Positions 35,269 through 46,830 are shown, numbered from the stretch's first letter. The stretch: DNA of 60,000 bases from Branchiostoma floridae (GCF_000003815.2 NC_049993.1:15376635-15436634), one strand, 5' to 3'. Notes: generated from the sequence alone by a model not told the origin. Program-made: numbers and translations.

Positions 35269-35590
35269 TAAGCTAAAGGTACAACCCGCCGTACGTGGAA
35301 TTTGTCCGTACGTATCTTTGGGAGGCCATGTCCGCCACGTATTTCTGAAAACGTTCAGGCTGTACAGGGCTGGCGCGTCGCAGCGAATCCGCAGCCCGAT
35401 GGCACACAAAGTTTTGCCTGCACGTAATTAAGTTCTACGGCGTGTCTGCGTGCTCCAAAATCCGTCGGATTCCCTACGAGTTTGTACGGAGGCGGTACTT
35501 ACCACTTACGGGTCCCAAAAGATTGCCAACGTTTTGGCGAGTTAGTATTTGCACGTACGGCGGGTTGTGCCCTTTAATAGCTTTAGCCGA
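35269..35590. mobile_element. TIR element related to that embedded in every array unit
   Basis: Left TTAAGCTAAAGGTACAACCC followed by GCCGTACGTG; right CACGTACGGCGGGTTGTGCC followed by CTTTA. The interior (TCCGCCACGTATTTCTGAAA, CCAAAATCCGTCGGATTCC) is the same as in the array units. Exact ends are blurred by AGCTAA repeats. This copy shows the element exists independently of the array. Confidence 0.78.
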
Positions 35591-35975
35591 AATCTACAAA
35601 TAACGAGAAGAAAGAAAGCCTGAACTTCGCGACCCTTTTTTCAGGAGTGTTATCCGAACCACAGCCTTTTTTTTTCGTTAGGCTAATTTGTTGACCTACA
35701 GAACAACTCAACACTGAACAAAGGGATGGAAAATTCTACTCCCCAAGACGAAGGGCCCATCTCAAATGTCCGTAATGTGTCAAAGTAATCGATTGCGGAC
35801 ATATAAATCCATGCAAACAATTACTTCATAGCCTTACCCACATAACTTATTAATCCTTTTTAGAGTCGCCTTAGGTATAGGGCATATATGTACCCGTACA
35901 ATTGTTGCGCAATAAAGATTGATTGATTGATATATCTTTTATATATGCTTTGGTATATTTCATTAGAACAAAGAA
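35591..35975. other. intergenic with retroelement 3' tail
   Basis: At about 35880-35935 GTACCCGTACAATTGTTGCG then CAATAAAGATTGATTGATTG is another copy of the dispersed tail. Otherwise nothing recognised. Confidence 0.6.
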
Positions 35976-35980
35976 TCACC

Positions 35981-36046
35981 ACCGGAAGTAGTTTTGTGAC
36001 TGTGCTGACGTCATAACTTGCCAGGTGCTATTCTGAACCGGAAGTA
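35981..36046 (+). promoter_or_regulatory. ETS/CRE promoter cluster of gene A
   Basis: ACCGGAAGTAG occurs twice (35981-35991 and 36037-36047), around a perfect TGACGTCA at 36006-36013. Such ETS and CREB/ATF sites are typical of broadly active TATA-less promoters. The cluster lies 150-220 bp before the start codon of gene A. Confidence 0.6.
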
Positions 36047-36198
36047 GTAGTAGCTACTGTACAAACAGTACAAACAGTACCTACGTTGTTTTGGATTTGT
36101 AGCATTCGTACCCCTATACGTCTCAGCGATATTGCTGTACGCCTTCTTTTATAGTTTGTTACGACTTGAAAGCAAGTTAACAGGAGGGCTAACTACCT

Positions 36199-37507
36199 AT
36201 GGGTGACTGCGGTGGAGACTGTGGCGGGTGTGGCGGCGGAGGGGGGTTCGGAGGGTTTACAGGAGGATACAGATCGAGAGCGAGCAGAAATAGCGACATA
36301 GGACTAAACGCAGCGGGATGTGCCGTCATTTCAATCTGTACCAGTATACTCATTTTCATACCTGCTTGTTTATTCATCTGGCTCTGGGTCAGGTTTGAAT
36401 CGGATTCAAAATGACTACTATGGGGTTTGTGTTTATGTTCCTGAGTCTTCTAATGATCGTCCTGGGAAGTTATTATCTTTATAAACGGAAGAAAAACGCT
36501 GGGAGTCAACAGGAAGTACGGACTGGAAATCGGACTGGAGTACAGGCGGTGACATCAAGAATCGCCCTGCCGGATGTTTCAGGTACTGCTCACACCAACG
36601 CAGCCCAGCCATTGTCAGTTATGGCCCCTTCATACACAGCAAGGTAACAATTCTTGTTTTTCTTAGAACCCTATACGTTCATTCTTTCAGGGTTGTGAAG
36701 TAGGTGCTTTTTATTTGCTGGTGTGTTCTTCTTTCATTATTTTTCTTCTGTCAATTCTGTCAAACCAAGCAGATGTAGGGTGTCCTTTTTGTTTACTCCC
36801 ACACAACACTCTATGACAAGCCTTATAGAATAGTATAAGTCTATGAATTAGTCCTAAAATAAAGTAGATGTAGGGTAGCTCTTGTTTTTGTTACCCCCAT
36901 ACAATGCTGTAAGGTGAGCCTGATGTTAAGATATTGTAGCTTATTAATGAAAGGCTACATAGAACATATTCTGAAATTTCTTTCTAGTATTGTGATAGTG
37001 TTAGAAGCAAAACAACATACAAGTAAAATAGATATAGCAGGGAAAATGTGACGTGTGTTATACGCTAGGCAGCTTAACGTGTGGCGTCATTTTGGCAAAA
37101 CGCTCCGGGGGTGTGTTACATTCTATGGTAGCATTCTTGTCAATCCGGTTCATACTTTCTTTGTAAAAATCGGCATGCATATTACAGTTTTTTTTTTTTT
37201 TTGGATAATGCACAAGAAGATACTTATTCTGTCAAGACCAATTGCGCATATTTCATTGTATGCCTAAACGTTTCACAAAATATGTTAATATTTTAAGTTA
37301 TCCATTGAATCAACGTAGTTCCATAAATTATGTTCATGACTTTTTTTCTTGCACACGTCCTACCATACCATTAGGACGAGCATACCAACGGGCGGGCAAC
37401 CAACCCCTCCGCGACCAAACCTCCCAACGGACGATCGGCCACCGTCCTACCACGATCTCTTTCCATCGGCGCAACAACAAGAGCTAGACACGTTCTCAAA
37501 AATATAG
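36199..37507 (+). CDS. gene A: two-TM, PPxY-tailed membrane protein (1-nt frameshift)
   Basis: Member of a four-gene local family with no recognised named homologue. Exon 1 (36199-36643) encodes a Gly/Cys-rich start MGDCGGDCGGCGGGGG, then TM1 (about residues 40-63, ending PACLFIWLW). The frame stops at TGA 36412-36414, but the frame one base back continues at 36411 with TM2 (FVFMFLSLLMIVLGSYY), a basic KRKKN stop-transfer and the family box TSRIALPDVSGTA. The slip coincides with an AAAA run (36408-36411). Exon 2 (37375-37507), joined in phase 2 (AG|G), gives IPTGGQPTPP and PPSYHDLF, a WW-binding PPxY, then TAG. The frameshift may be an assembly error or a real lesion. Closest relative of the relics in the tandem array. 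Confidence 0.7.
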
Positions 37508-37637
37508 ACTTCATAATATCGTGTAAGATTCCTAGTATGTAATAGTTTTACGACACCATATTAAACGCATTCTTGTGAGAGTTGTAAATGTGTGGTAAAA
37601 CACAGCAGGCTTGTAACGGAACTGCCGAACTTACTAA

Positions 37638-37834
37638 GGCTTAGGTCACATGTCCAAACCAGGCCCCGGCTGGGATGTTTCATGAAGCGAAAAATTAAAA
37701 TGTATACCTAAAAATGTACACATATTATGCCAATGAATCTTATTTTGACATTTTGTGTATTTTGATGTCTTTCATATCATTCATTTCGCTCCCGAAAGCT
37801 GGCCGGGCCCCGGATTTGGAATGTGACCTAAGCC
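37638..37834. mobile_element. Harbinger-like MITE, TSD TAA
   Basis: Ends GGCTTAGGTCACATGTCCAA and ATTTGG-AATGTGACCTAAGCC are inverted; TAA flanks it at 37635-37637 and 37835-37837. A TWA duplication with GG termini is characteristic of PIF/Harbinger. A decayed relative lies at 45450-45616. Confidence 0.75.
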
Positions 37835-37837
37835 TAA

Positions 37838-39050
37838 AAGTGGCAAAAGGTGTTCTTGCTGCAAATTCGGGGAGGTGACACAAGGGACTGAAGCTATAGA
37901 TAAGACCACTGCTCTCTTTGGACTTCAACCTGCCAACAAACGGCCAACCTTCCTCTTCTGGAGTACATCAAGCAACGGACCAAGACATGTTGTTTCCAGT
38001 GTTTGGTGAAACTCTTTATGCAGACACGTCTAAAAATCTATAAAAGCTATATTTCCCATCACCTTGTGACTTTTATGAATCAGCAGTGATTATATGAGAT
38101 CAGGGTATTCTTTGGACATTGCCAGAAAAGTCGTAGAAAGAAGTAGAAACGTTCTGGACGAAAACTTTGCCGTTAAGTTACTAATCCTTGTCTCCATTGG
38201 TGGTTCTCTGTAGTCTAAAATCAATCAAGTTGTAATATGTATTAAAACACAGCGAATCACCAACTCAATCTTTTTTCTAGGATATGTGATCATGACGATA
38301 GACATTCACTTTCTGTAGTACATATTGGACTATCATTATTGTACATGGTTTATTTATCGAAAAGACGCAACAATGTAAAAAGCAGGTTATATTGAGACAA
38401 ATTGAATGCTTATTGCAAGTGCACGGTGTAAGCATAGGAGACACACACGTGACAGTAAACAGTAATAAACATTGTTGTAAACAAGAATTGAATCCTAGTG
38501 TGGACAAGTTTTAGACAGGTTGAGTTTGACTTTTTCTGTAAAGAAAGACAAAAAGCCCCGCTTAGCATACAATGGCAGGTGACGTCACATATCATGTCTA
38601 AACCAACCTTGTCGTGTTTATATCAATTTATATTACTTATTTTAATACATAAAAGTTTTACAGACACATATGTATGAGTGTGTTTTTTTCTATATCTGAG
38701 AAGAGAGACTTGACCGAAAACACCTCGAGGCGTCCACCCGTGCTCGATGAAGTGTGAACTAAAAACACATATGACAAATAACGCTTTAAAATATAGACAA
38801 TATATGAAATATACAAAAAATGACAAAGTATAATATAATAAAATTTGTACAATTTATAAAATTAACAATGTTGATTTCTAGGGTATTGGTGCATTTTTTA
38901 ATTAGATTAATTGTGTCACCTTGACTTCATTAACAATTGTCACTTGACCAAGTAGAGCGCTGTGTATCAGGCGATTGAAACTATAATTACAACGCCAGTA
39001 AGGACGTAAAGAGAATTTGCACTTTAACAAGTTTACACTCGCATAAAAGT
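37838..39050. other. intergenic, nothing recognised
   Basis: AT-rich, with only short chance open frames. No RNA gene or clear repeat was seen. Confidence 0.5.
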
Positions 39051-39300
39051 GTATCTGTTAAATGTGAACTTCGACCTACACTTCAGAGTTCTAAATCCAC
39101 GGGTACAATTATACTGGGGTCAGTGTCCGGGTGTTGTAAGACTGGTTTGGCAAAGTGTCGCTGTTGGCCATACTTATCTCATTTGTCACAGCCTACTTTT
39201 GGAGCCTTTTCAAAGTATAAACATTTGTCTTTTAGATATTTCAAGAATATTTTATCAATTCTTAAATATGTAAATTTGTCACGAAATTGTGTATAGGGTT
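39050..39300 (+). repeat. stretch homologous to the array units, upstream of gene B
   Basis: ATTTGTCACAGCCTACTTTT followed by GGAGCCTTTTCAAAGTATAAACATTTG lines up with ATCTGTCATAGTCTTCTTCT and GGACCATTTCAAAAGTATAAACACTTT of the units (for example 1462-1510). Similarity continues through the AT-rich part to GTAAATTTGT. In the units this block lies about 550 bp before the TM1 relic; here it lies about 900 bp before TM1 of gene B. Confidence 0.65.
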
Positions 39301-39963
39301 GTGTATAGCCTTTTTATCTGAATGTCTTGCCATAAAGCATCCATAAATAATAAGAACTAATAGTTTATCTTAAATGTTGATAAAAAATATTTGCACCCCT
39401 TGATATTTTCCGTTTGACACTATAATTCAAAATCAATCTCTGAAGATTCTAAGTAAAATCCCGGCCCTACGTTATACAATACTCCGCACCCTGATAATTA
39501 TCTGCCACAATTAAACATGGGTCAGTTCTTTAGATAACAACCGGGTGAATCAATTTGGACACATGGTACTACTTTTACACGATTATTACTGCATTGTGTT
39601 CTCTTTCTTATAAAACTGGTGACATTGTCTTAAGTAATATGAAGTGTATAGTATCTAAAGATAAGATACACTTAGAATATTAAAGAACAACCTGTAGTAA
39701 GTTTCTCAAGTTTTTAGAAGTCTACACGATCAAAAAAAGCCCCTGCGTTTAGTTCAGAATGAACTACACCATGACTTATGGGTGTGACTCGGGACGGAAG
39801 CTAGAGCTAGCCAGGTGCAATTTTTAAAGGTGGAGGTGTTTGGAAGAAACGAACTTGTTGTTTGGAATCCCTACCATTCTTGCGCCAAGAAAACATCCAA
39901 GCAATATCGTTATGTGCTCTGCTTTACAAAGCGAACTGAGAGGCTAGAGGGATACAACTATCA

Positions 39964-40545
39964 ATGGATGACATCGGTGATTTTGACAGTGCTGGACGGG
40001 CTTTCGACAGTAGTGGGCGGAATTTTGACAGTGTTGGACTGGAATTTGACGGTGGCAGAAGGGATTTTGACAGAGGCGAGGTGTTCTACAGCCCAAACAG
40101 GCCGCGAACAGCACCTTTTAACCTACACCCTGCCTACAACAACTCAACGCAAACCAACACAGCCGGACGTAACGTCATATTTTTGTGCATATGTACTGGC
40201 TTGTTGTTGTTGATTCCAGGTTGTTTACTAACCATCCTTGGCCACAGGCATGGTTATAACGGTATTTGGGCTGCCGGCCCCGTGTGTTTGTGCCTGAGTC
40301 TCCTATTCTTCAGCAGGGGAAGTTTCTGCCTCTGCAAACAACCAAAACAAGCTACAAAACGGTCGACCATGCAGACAGCAACATCAAGAGGCCCCCTATC
40401 GGATGATCGATTTGCTGCACACACCGACACGATGTATCCAACACCGATTATAGAACAGCCGAGAGACCCTTCACTTCAACCCATGGTCGAAGAGAGATCG
40501 CCGATTCCCAAACAACAATACCAGCACCACTCTTCATATCCCTAA
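39964..40545 (+). CDS. gene B: two-TM family member, 193 aa, tail exon lost
   Basis: The N-terminus is built of degenerate nine-residue repeats (DFDSAGRAF, DSSGRNFDS, VGLEFDGGR). TM1 is about residues 70-92 (LCICTGLLLLIPGCLLTIL) and TM2 about 101-122, followed by the family box TSRGPLSDD. The frame ends ..HHSSYP-TAA; two bases later is AG|GTACTA, the donor position used in phase 2 by genes A, C and D. So the stop lies just before the old splice site. Sequence at 41099-41270 still reads PGLPQPTGAQTIRPFTYERK, a relic of the tail exon without a PPxY, running into a CG/TG microsatellite. The 193-aa form is probably what is made, if expressed. Confidence 0.7.
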   Translation: MDDIGDFDSAGRAFDSSGRNFDSVGLEFDGGRRDFDRGEVFYSPNRPRTAPFNLHPAYNNSTQTNTAGRNVIFLCICTGLLLLIPGCLLTILGHRHGYNGIWAAGPVCLCLSLLFFSRGSFCLCKQPKQATKRSTMQTATSRGPLSDDRFAAHTDTMYPTPIIEQPRDPSLQPMVEERSPIPKQQYQHHSSYP

Positions 40546-41053
40546 AGGTACTACTTCTTTTATTTTGTTATCATCCAAAGTGACCTTTATATAGGTAGCC
40601 TCGTAGCTTTTTAATTGCGATAATACGATTGTTAGGTTAGTAAGTAGACACATATAGTCTCAGTAACCTAAAGAAATTCCCTACATTCTGTACAAGTATA
40701 GCATATAAAACTATTAACATATTTACTGGGTACTTTTACCGTTTAAAAAATTAATTAAGTGTAGTATATTATACAGTCACCACGGCTAGCCCTTTGTAAT
40801 AGCCTCCAGCTAGTTGGGGAGCCCTGGCTGCAATCTTTTTATTTGGCTGAAAAAATCAACCTTATACATATAACGTTTCTGACTTATTCTTTGCATCGTT
40901 TGGAATATTCTAAAATACTACTTGCACATGAGCCTGTTCCTTATGAAGACTTTATGCCGCTTCCTAGAATAAACATAGTTATTCTATCCGAGTGGTTAGG
41001 CGAACTTTATTTGCATGTGTTTTGATATTATATCGTCATTTTGTTTATCACAG

Positions 41054-41243
41054 TTCGGCAGCAGTGTATACAACCTCTGAACTGGGGACACACCTAGTAT
41101 GGTTGAACAACTACGCTCTCCAGGACTTCCCCAACCAACGGGCGCACAAACCATCCGCCCCTTCACCTACGAACGGAAAAAATCCTCTTTGGGAGTACCT
41201 ACTGATTGGTCAACAACTCTTCGCTCCGTGTGTCAGTTAAAAC

Positions 41244-41270
<27 letters not shown>
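41054..41270 (+). pseudogene. relic of gene B proline-tail exon
   Basis: PGLPQPTGAQ resembles GLHLPTGAQ of gene C and IPTGGQP of gene A, and FTYERK stands where PPSYHD stands in gene A. The consensus acceptor at 41051-41053 leads to an early TGA in this frame; a weaker AG at 41096-41097 would avoid it. The frame then enters the microsatellite, with no proper stop. Confidence 0.5.
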
Positions 41271-41274
<4 letters not shown>

Positions 41275-41450
41275 TGTGTGACGTGTGTGTGTTTGTGTGT
41301 GAGTGCGCGTATGTGTGTGTGTTTGTTTGTTTGTGCGTGTGTGTGTTTCTGTGTGAGTGTGTGTATGTGTGTGTGTTTGTGCGTGCGTGTGTTAATGTGT
41401 TTGTTTGTGTGTGTGTGCGTGTGTTAGTGTGTTCGCACGTGTGTTTGTAA
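41244..41450. repeat. (CG)n(TG)n microsatellite
   Basis: GCGCGCGCGCGCGC followed by about 180 bp of TG-rich sequence with interruptions. Alternating purine-pyrimidine sequence of this length can adopt Z-DNA. Long open frames across it are artefacts. Confidence 0.95.
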
Positions 41451-41459
41451 ATAGAATAA

Positions 41460-43330
41460 CTGGAAAGCTCACATGGCATAACAAAGCACATGGACTTTTG
41501 CGTGGTTTATTATACATTGCAAAATAGGGGTAAGGAGTATATAATAATATTTTGCTAACGAAACAATATATCAGATAAGAATATTTGCACAATAAGGTTT
41601 GGATGTGCACGGGTGTCTTTATCTTTTTTAACAACAAAACAATACTTATATCTATTTGAGTAATCTTGAACTTTTTACATCTAAAATAATATTGAATAAG
41701 GTGTGAATGAATATTAACAATAAAAGATAGAATAGAGAAAATATCAAAATGTGTGGCCCCCTATCGGCTTCCTATGGTACTGCAAATCAACGTCAAATCT
41801 AAATACATCGTGTTACGGTAATGATACATTGTTCTTTAGGGAGAGAGTATTACTTAGAATCAATTNNNNNNNNNNNNNNNNNNNNNNNNNNNNNNNNNNN
41901 NNNNNNNNNNNNNNNNNNNNNNNNNNNNNNNNNNNNNNNNNNNNNNNNNNNNNNNNNNNNNNNNNTATGGCTCCCTTGGGAATCAGTTATGTCATCAGAA
42001 GGGATCATCCTAAAGATGGATAGATAAATAAATAAATGTGCGTAGATATCTAGCATAAGTGTACATAAATAAAATACAACAAGGTTTAGGAATAATAGTT
42101 TTTCTTTAAACGTTTAATCATTCATGTGACAATCATATTTGAGCAATGCTTTATATCTTTATGTAGGACGCATTTAACTAGCAATGTACAAAGCTGTTAC
42201 ATTAATAATTATAAACGGAAGTATCTACACTAATGTAGACTAATGTACCGATGCAATGTATTATCGGAATGATTATAATCAACATTTGAACATTCTATCA
42301 TAAAGTAAGCAAAACATCACGCAACAAACAATTCTGTTTCTCTTTTGAATCGTATGTTGTTTCGATTACTATTTCTTTTATTAATCTAATGTGATAACAT
42401 TTAAGCATAATATACAAATATACATATAACTGCCACGTAAATTTATGACTATTAACCTGTAATGGTTCATATTCTAATTAGGCCATAGCATTTTTTATTC
42501 TAAAAATGAGATCATTCCGCTCATTACTTTATGTCTGATTTGAACATTGTCAAGAAAAAAGGGTATGGTCAGATAGACGAAAACAGGCTTATATGTTGTT
42601 TTGTAACCTAATTATTGTACCCGTGGGTAGCTATGACTTAAGTTGCGGAAGTGAAACGTGTTGTGTGTACGTAGTTGTAAAAATGCCACTAACATGTAAG
42701 CCAAGAGTGTACTTGCTGACATAATAATTGATACCAGTCTACCAAACTAGTGTCACTATTACTGCACAAGTGCACTTCTTTTATATAGGAATGGATAATC
42801 GTTAAATGTAATGCTATTTAATGTTTTGTCACTGCAATTCAATTTTTAAAAGCAATAATGGAATAATACTGTCACATCTGGGCTGACCTCCCTACCCTCT
42901 CTTTGCACTAAGACAGTACAAAACCGTCAACAAAATCTTGTTTGAATCAAACGTACTTTTTGCCACTTACAAACACCTCTGACAAATACGTAATATTGCA
43001 AGCAATTCCTGCCCCACTTTATTTCGATTTTCATTGCAAGCACTCAATTGAACCACTTGTGATACGCCTCCAAACATTATCAGCAAGAACACCTATTGCC
43101 ACTTTGAGCAAGTAAGATATTTGACATTTCCATAATATGACTGCAGTCATTTTACGACACATTTCCGACTGTCCCGAAAATGTGCAAAATGTGCTGCCGT
43201 ACTTCTGTAGCATGATGAATATATCACAAATCCTTGTCAAGTCAACCGTTTTGCGGACGTATCTAGCGATGTTTATCTAACCGTCGGAAATAGATGGTGG
43301 TAACTTTAGGGCGGTGGTTGGGGGCACTGA
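41460..43330. other. intergenic between convergent genes, nothing recognised
   Basis: AT-rich with one 100-N gap. No gene was supported. Confidence 0.5.
41866..41965. other. assembly gap (100 N)
   Basis: Exactly 100 N in the intergenic region between the convergent genes B and C. True length is unknown. Confidence 0.99.
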
Positions 43331-43338
43331 TATATCTC

Positions 43339-43386
43339 TTTTAGGACACCGTTAGCCTTTTCTATATGGCCTCTAGTCCAATAATA
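43339..43386 (-). promoter_or_regulatory. conserved 3'-UTR block of gene C
   Basis: TTTTAGGACACCGTTAGCCT followed by TTTCTATATGGCCTC (plus strand) is about 80% alike with 46831-46880, downstream of gene D. It begins 7 bp after the gene C stop codon. It may only reflect shared ancestry, or be a retained 3'-UTR signal. Confidence 0.5.
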
Positions 43387-43392
43387 CAATAG

Positions 43393-44771
43393 CTAAGCTA
43401 GAAAATAATCATATTTTCGAGTAAAAGTTTCCGTTGGTAGGTGTAGTCCCGAAATGGATGGTTGTGCGCCCGTTGGTAGGTGTAGTCCCGGAGGGGGTTG
43501 TTGCGCGCCGGTTGGTAGGTGTAGTCCCGAAGGGGGTGGTTGTGCGCCCGATGGGAGGTGTAGTCCCGGGTACGGAGGTGGTTGCTGCTCGCCCGTTGGT
43601 AGGTGTAGTCCCGGAGGGGGTGGTTGCCCGCCCGTTGGTAGGTGTAGTCCCGGAGGGGGTGGTTGTGCACCCGTTGGTAGGTGTAGTCCCGCAGGGGGTG
43701 GCTGTGTGCTGTAATAAATGAGACAACAATGATTCAGGTTATTGAAGGTTATAGGAAGATGCTATTAACAGTTTAAAAGATAAGCTGTTGACAGGATGAT
43801 TCTACTGGCGATAGCATCTTGTCCATAGCCACAATCGAAGAAAATCCTCAAACATGAAAGCATTAATATCGTACTTTACGATAAACTGTAATAAACAAAG
43901 AAATTAAAGTTAACATTGATTACAGAAAGAAGCATCTCTTAACATACATTCAGTTCAGAGAAATCCACCAAGCGATACCGTTTTGACTTACTAAATTTTC
44001 TACTTTTAGTTTACCATTTGGTGGTTTTTAAAACAAATAAACCAGATTTAAGTACAATGCAAGACAACCAAAACTGAAGATAAATGCAGCTATGGTTGCA
44101 AGACAGGTTGCAAGGCAGTACCTCGAGGGCCCAGGGTGGTTAACCTGGTACTGTTTCCGTGGAGCTGGCCATCTCTCTGCGGGCACAGCTTGAAATGAAC
44201 CAAGTATCCAAACTGCACGGTTTCCCGGTGGGTCGCTGGCAGATGTTCGATCGGCGGTGTTTGCAGTACTTGGAACATCCGCCAGGGGGACACCAGATGT
44301 CACCGTCTCAACTACCTTCTCTTCGGGTGGATTTTTCCACTCTTCTCTGCACCGTTCACAAACATGGCAGTATATGCACAAACAGCAACACCAAAGGCAA
44401 AATAGTAGTGAACCCAAACACAAAAACGCCAGGCCCATAGGGGGAGCATCTTTCCCATGAGTATAAATGTCAATGAGCGTATTAATAAGTCCAAAACTCA
44501 GAGCCAACACCCAGAGGGGAATTAGAATACAACTGCACATACGGAAACAATCACGACCCCTTCCCCCGGAAGGACCACCCCTTCTGCGAAAATAACCACC
44601 CCCTCCGCCAAAGCCACCACCCCCTCCACCATAATCACCACCCCCTCCACCATAATCACCACCCCCTCCGCCGAAATCACCACCACCCCCTCCGCCACTG
44701 TCACAGCCCCCGCCGCCGCCCCCACCCCCTCCACAATCTCCCCCACCCCCACCGCCGTCACAGTCCCCCAT
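43393..44771 (-). CDS. gene C: Gly-rich two-TM protein with PPPY repeat tail, 321 aa
   Basis: Exon 1 (44771-44122, minus) encodes MGDCDGGGGG and about 60 residues of Gly with scattered D, C, Y and F, then RRRGG, TM1 (about 79-101), TM2 (about 112-135, with a CCCLC cluster likely to be palmitoylated), and the family box TSGVPLADVPSTA. The donor AG|GTACTG in phase 2 leads to exon 2 (43708-43393) after a TTTATTACAG acceptor. In the joined frame exon 2 reads seven copies of about GLHLPTGAQPPPP, one holding PPPYPG, then TFTRKYDYFLA and TAG. The other two frames of exon 2 are also open, but only this one matches the tails of A and D. Topology suggests both ends in the cytosol. Function unknown; WW-domain binding is inferred. 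Confidence 0.75.
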
Positions 44772-46820
44772 GGATAGTTTGATCTCCTCTCAACTCGCTC
44801 TAGGTTATTCAGCAAGAAGCAGTGCACTCAACGATAGGGCCAAGACGTATCTTCGGCATAGAAATGGCACCAATTTTACAGGACATATCCTATTTGTAGA
44901 TTTCCACCAGACGCTTTCTGTCAAAAAAAAAGAACCCTTAAGCTATAACTTCATCACAATGAGTCACCTGATGAGTCATGGTCGAGTCTATTTGAGGAGT
45001 AAACGCAGGTAAAATTTGATAATGTAAAACATATTTATGGAGTATTGTGTTTCAAAACCTACAAAATTATGCCTGTATTCTACATAAGATACTACCTAAG
45101 ACAATTACAAAATGTTTTGTAAGCAAGGAGGTTGGGCAAATTAAAGAAATAGTCATATGAAAATTACCCCACCGAAAGATTAATTCGTCCGGTCGTTAAC
45201 TGAAGTATTGACCTTTGTAAATTTGCGGTCGGTGATAATCAGGGGTGCAGTATTGCTTAAAATAGGGATTGCGTGAGGATATTGACAAAAAAAAGTTTAT
45301 TAAAAAAATCAAATACACAAAAATAATAAGGGGATTGCGGATTTGAGTCCAATCCTTTTTACCAAATTTCAATCGGAATGGAGACAATGATTATGATTTA
45401 TACAGCTTTTTTTTCATAAACAACCATTATTGTCTAACGTTTTTCCCCTTTAGGCTGTTTGTGGGAACAAAATATAGAAATGTAAACGTAAAAATATACA
45501 CACATAATGACCACTATTTTATTGCCGTCTTGTCTAGTTCGCTGTTTTATATCATATGTTTTGTACCTAAAAGCTGCCTAACCGGGTCCCGGTTTGAAAT
45601 TGTGACGTAGAACTAATATTCGTTAAATGTTAAATTATTTCAATGACACACACATGTATGCGTACATTTAAAAAAGACACAAGAGTATCATTCTGCATGA
45701 ATGCTACAAACGCAAGATATATGGTCAATATTGACTTCATTTTGCCAAACCAGTTTTACGGCACTCGGTAAACGAACCCACTATAATTATGTCTACACAA
45801 TCAACGCACTGACCTGTGAATTGAAGAATTAGCACTCACAAACCTGTATCGTATCATACTGTATTAAAGACAAGAGATCAACGTATCTGACATAATGAGC
45901 AAAAAAAAATTAATAGCATCCGCTTGTATAACGAATCATCTTAAAGTTGTTTAGTGTGTATGGCGTTCCTGTCCTTACTTTCGGTGTTCTATGTAAGGCA
46001 TTACGTACAACTTTGTTTTAGGTGTTTCTGCGTTATGTATTGTAATTGTTTATTAATGTTTGTACATATATTTCTATTTTCACAAGTTGTAAAATCAGTG
46101 ATATTCAGTTTGTTTTTATACTGACTGCGATGCTGATTGTTTTTCTGAATAAACGAATAAACATGTCCTATTGTAGCATATCCTATTGCAGGCACTAACT
46201 GCCCCATAGTAAAACAGTCTCTACAATACAATACAATACAAATAACATATCAACTTAGACTTATGGCACTCATTCTCGATAAACAAACGTGTAACAAGGC
46301 TACTCCATCTGGCATTAAACAATTTAGTAACTTCATCATTGCCTTTTAGTGTTCCTTTGTTTTGAAAATAAAGACTATTTGCTTTGTTCTTGTCAATTAC
46401 AGGCTTAAAGGCTCGATAATAATCACATTTCTAAGTACAAAAACAAACAATATCATTGACATAAGAATTATTGACAATATAGAATATACTTTTTAATAAA
46501 GGTAACGAAATAGTGTCTCATGGAATTAAACTAGACACCCTAATTGAATCCTCGCTCTGTCGGTCGGTTAAATAAATCGCACATTTATTTAGCTTTGATT
46601 TCATATTTAGAAACTTTCTTTGTCCTATTGGTTGTTCGTGCACTCTTAATTAGTAATACACACATCCAACGCTGGAAACTGCCTCAAGGAATGTAAATTT
46701 CCATCCCTTTGTTGAATGCTAAGTGGTCCTGTAGGTCTATAAATTTAAAGTATGCCCGGTTACTGTCGGTTAATGGCTGACATTTGGTACCTTAAAACTG
46801 CACTGTTGCAAGTTATCACC
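44772..46820. other. intergenic between genes C and D
   Basis: At 45450-45616 lies a decayed relative of the Harbinger-like MITE (TAGGCTGTTTGTGGGAAC ... GGGTCCCGGTTTGAAATTGTG). The rest is AT-rich with no supported gene. Confidence 0.55.
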
Positions 46821-46830
46821 AAAAACTTTT

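Noticed and set aside
41206-41491. cysteine/valine-rich open frames in TG repeats (also 49237-49493)
   Set aside because: Microsatellite translation artefacts.
43398-43729. TTPTNGR-type and DYTYQRA-type readings of the gene C tail exon
   Set aside because: Both frames are open, but only the phase-2 frame matches the tails of genes A and D and contains PPPY.
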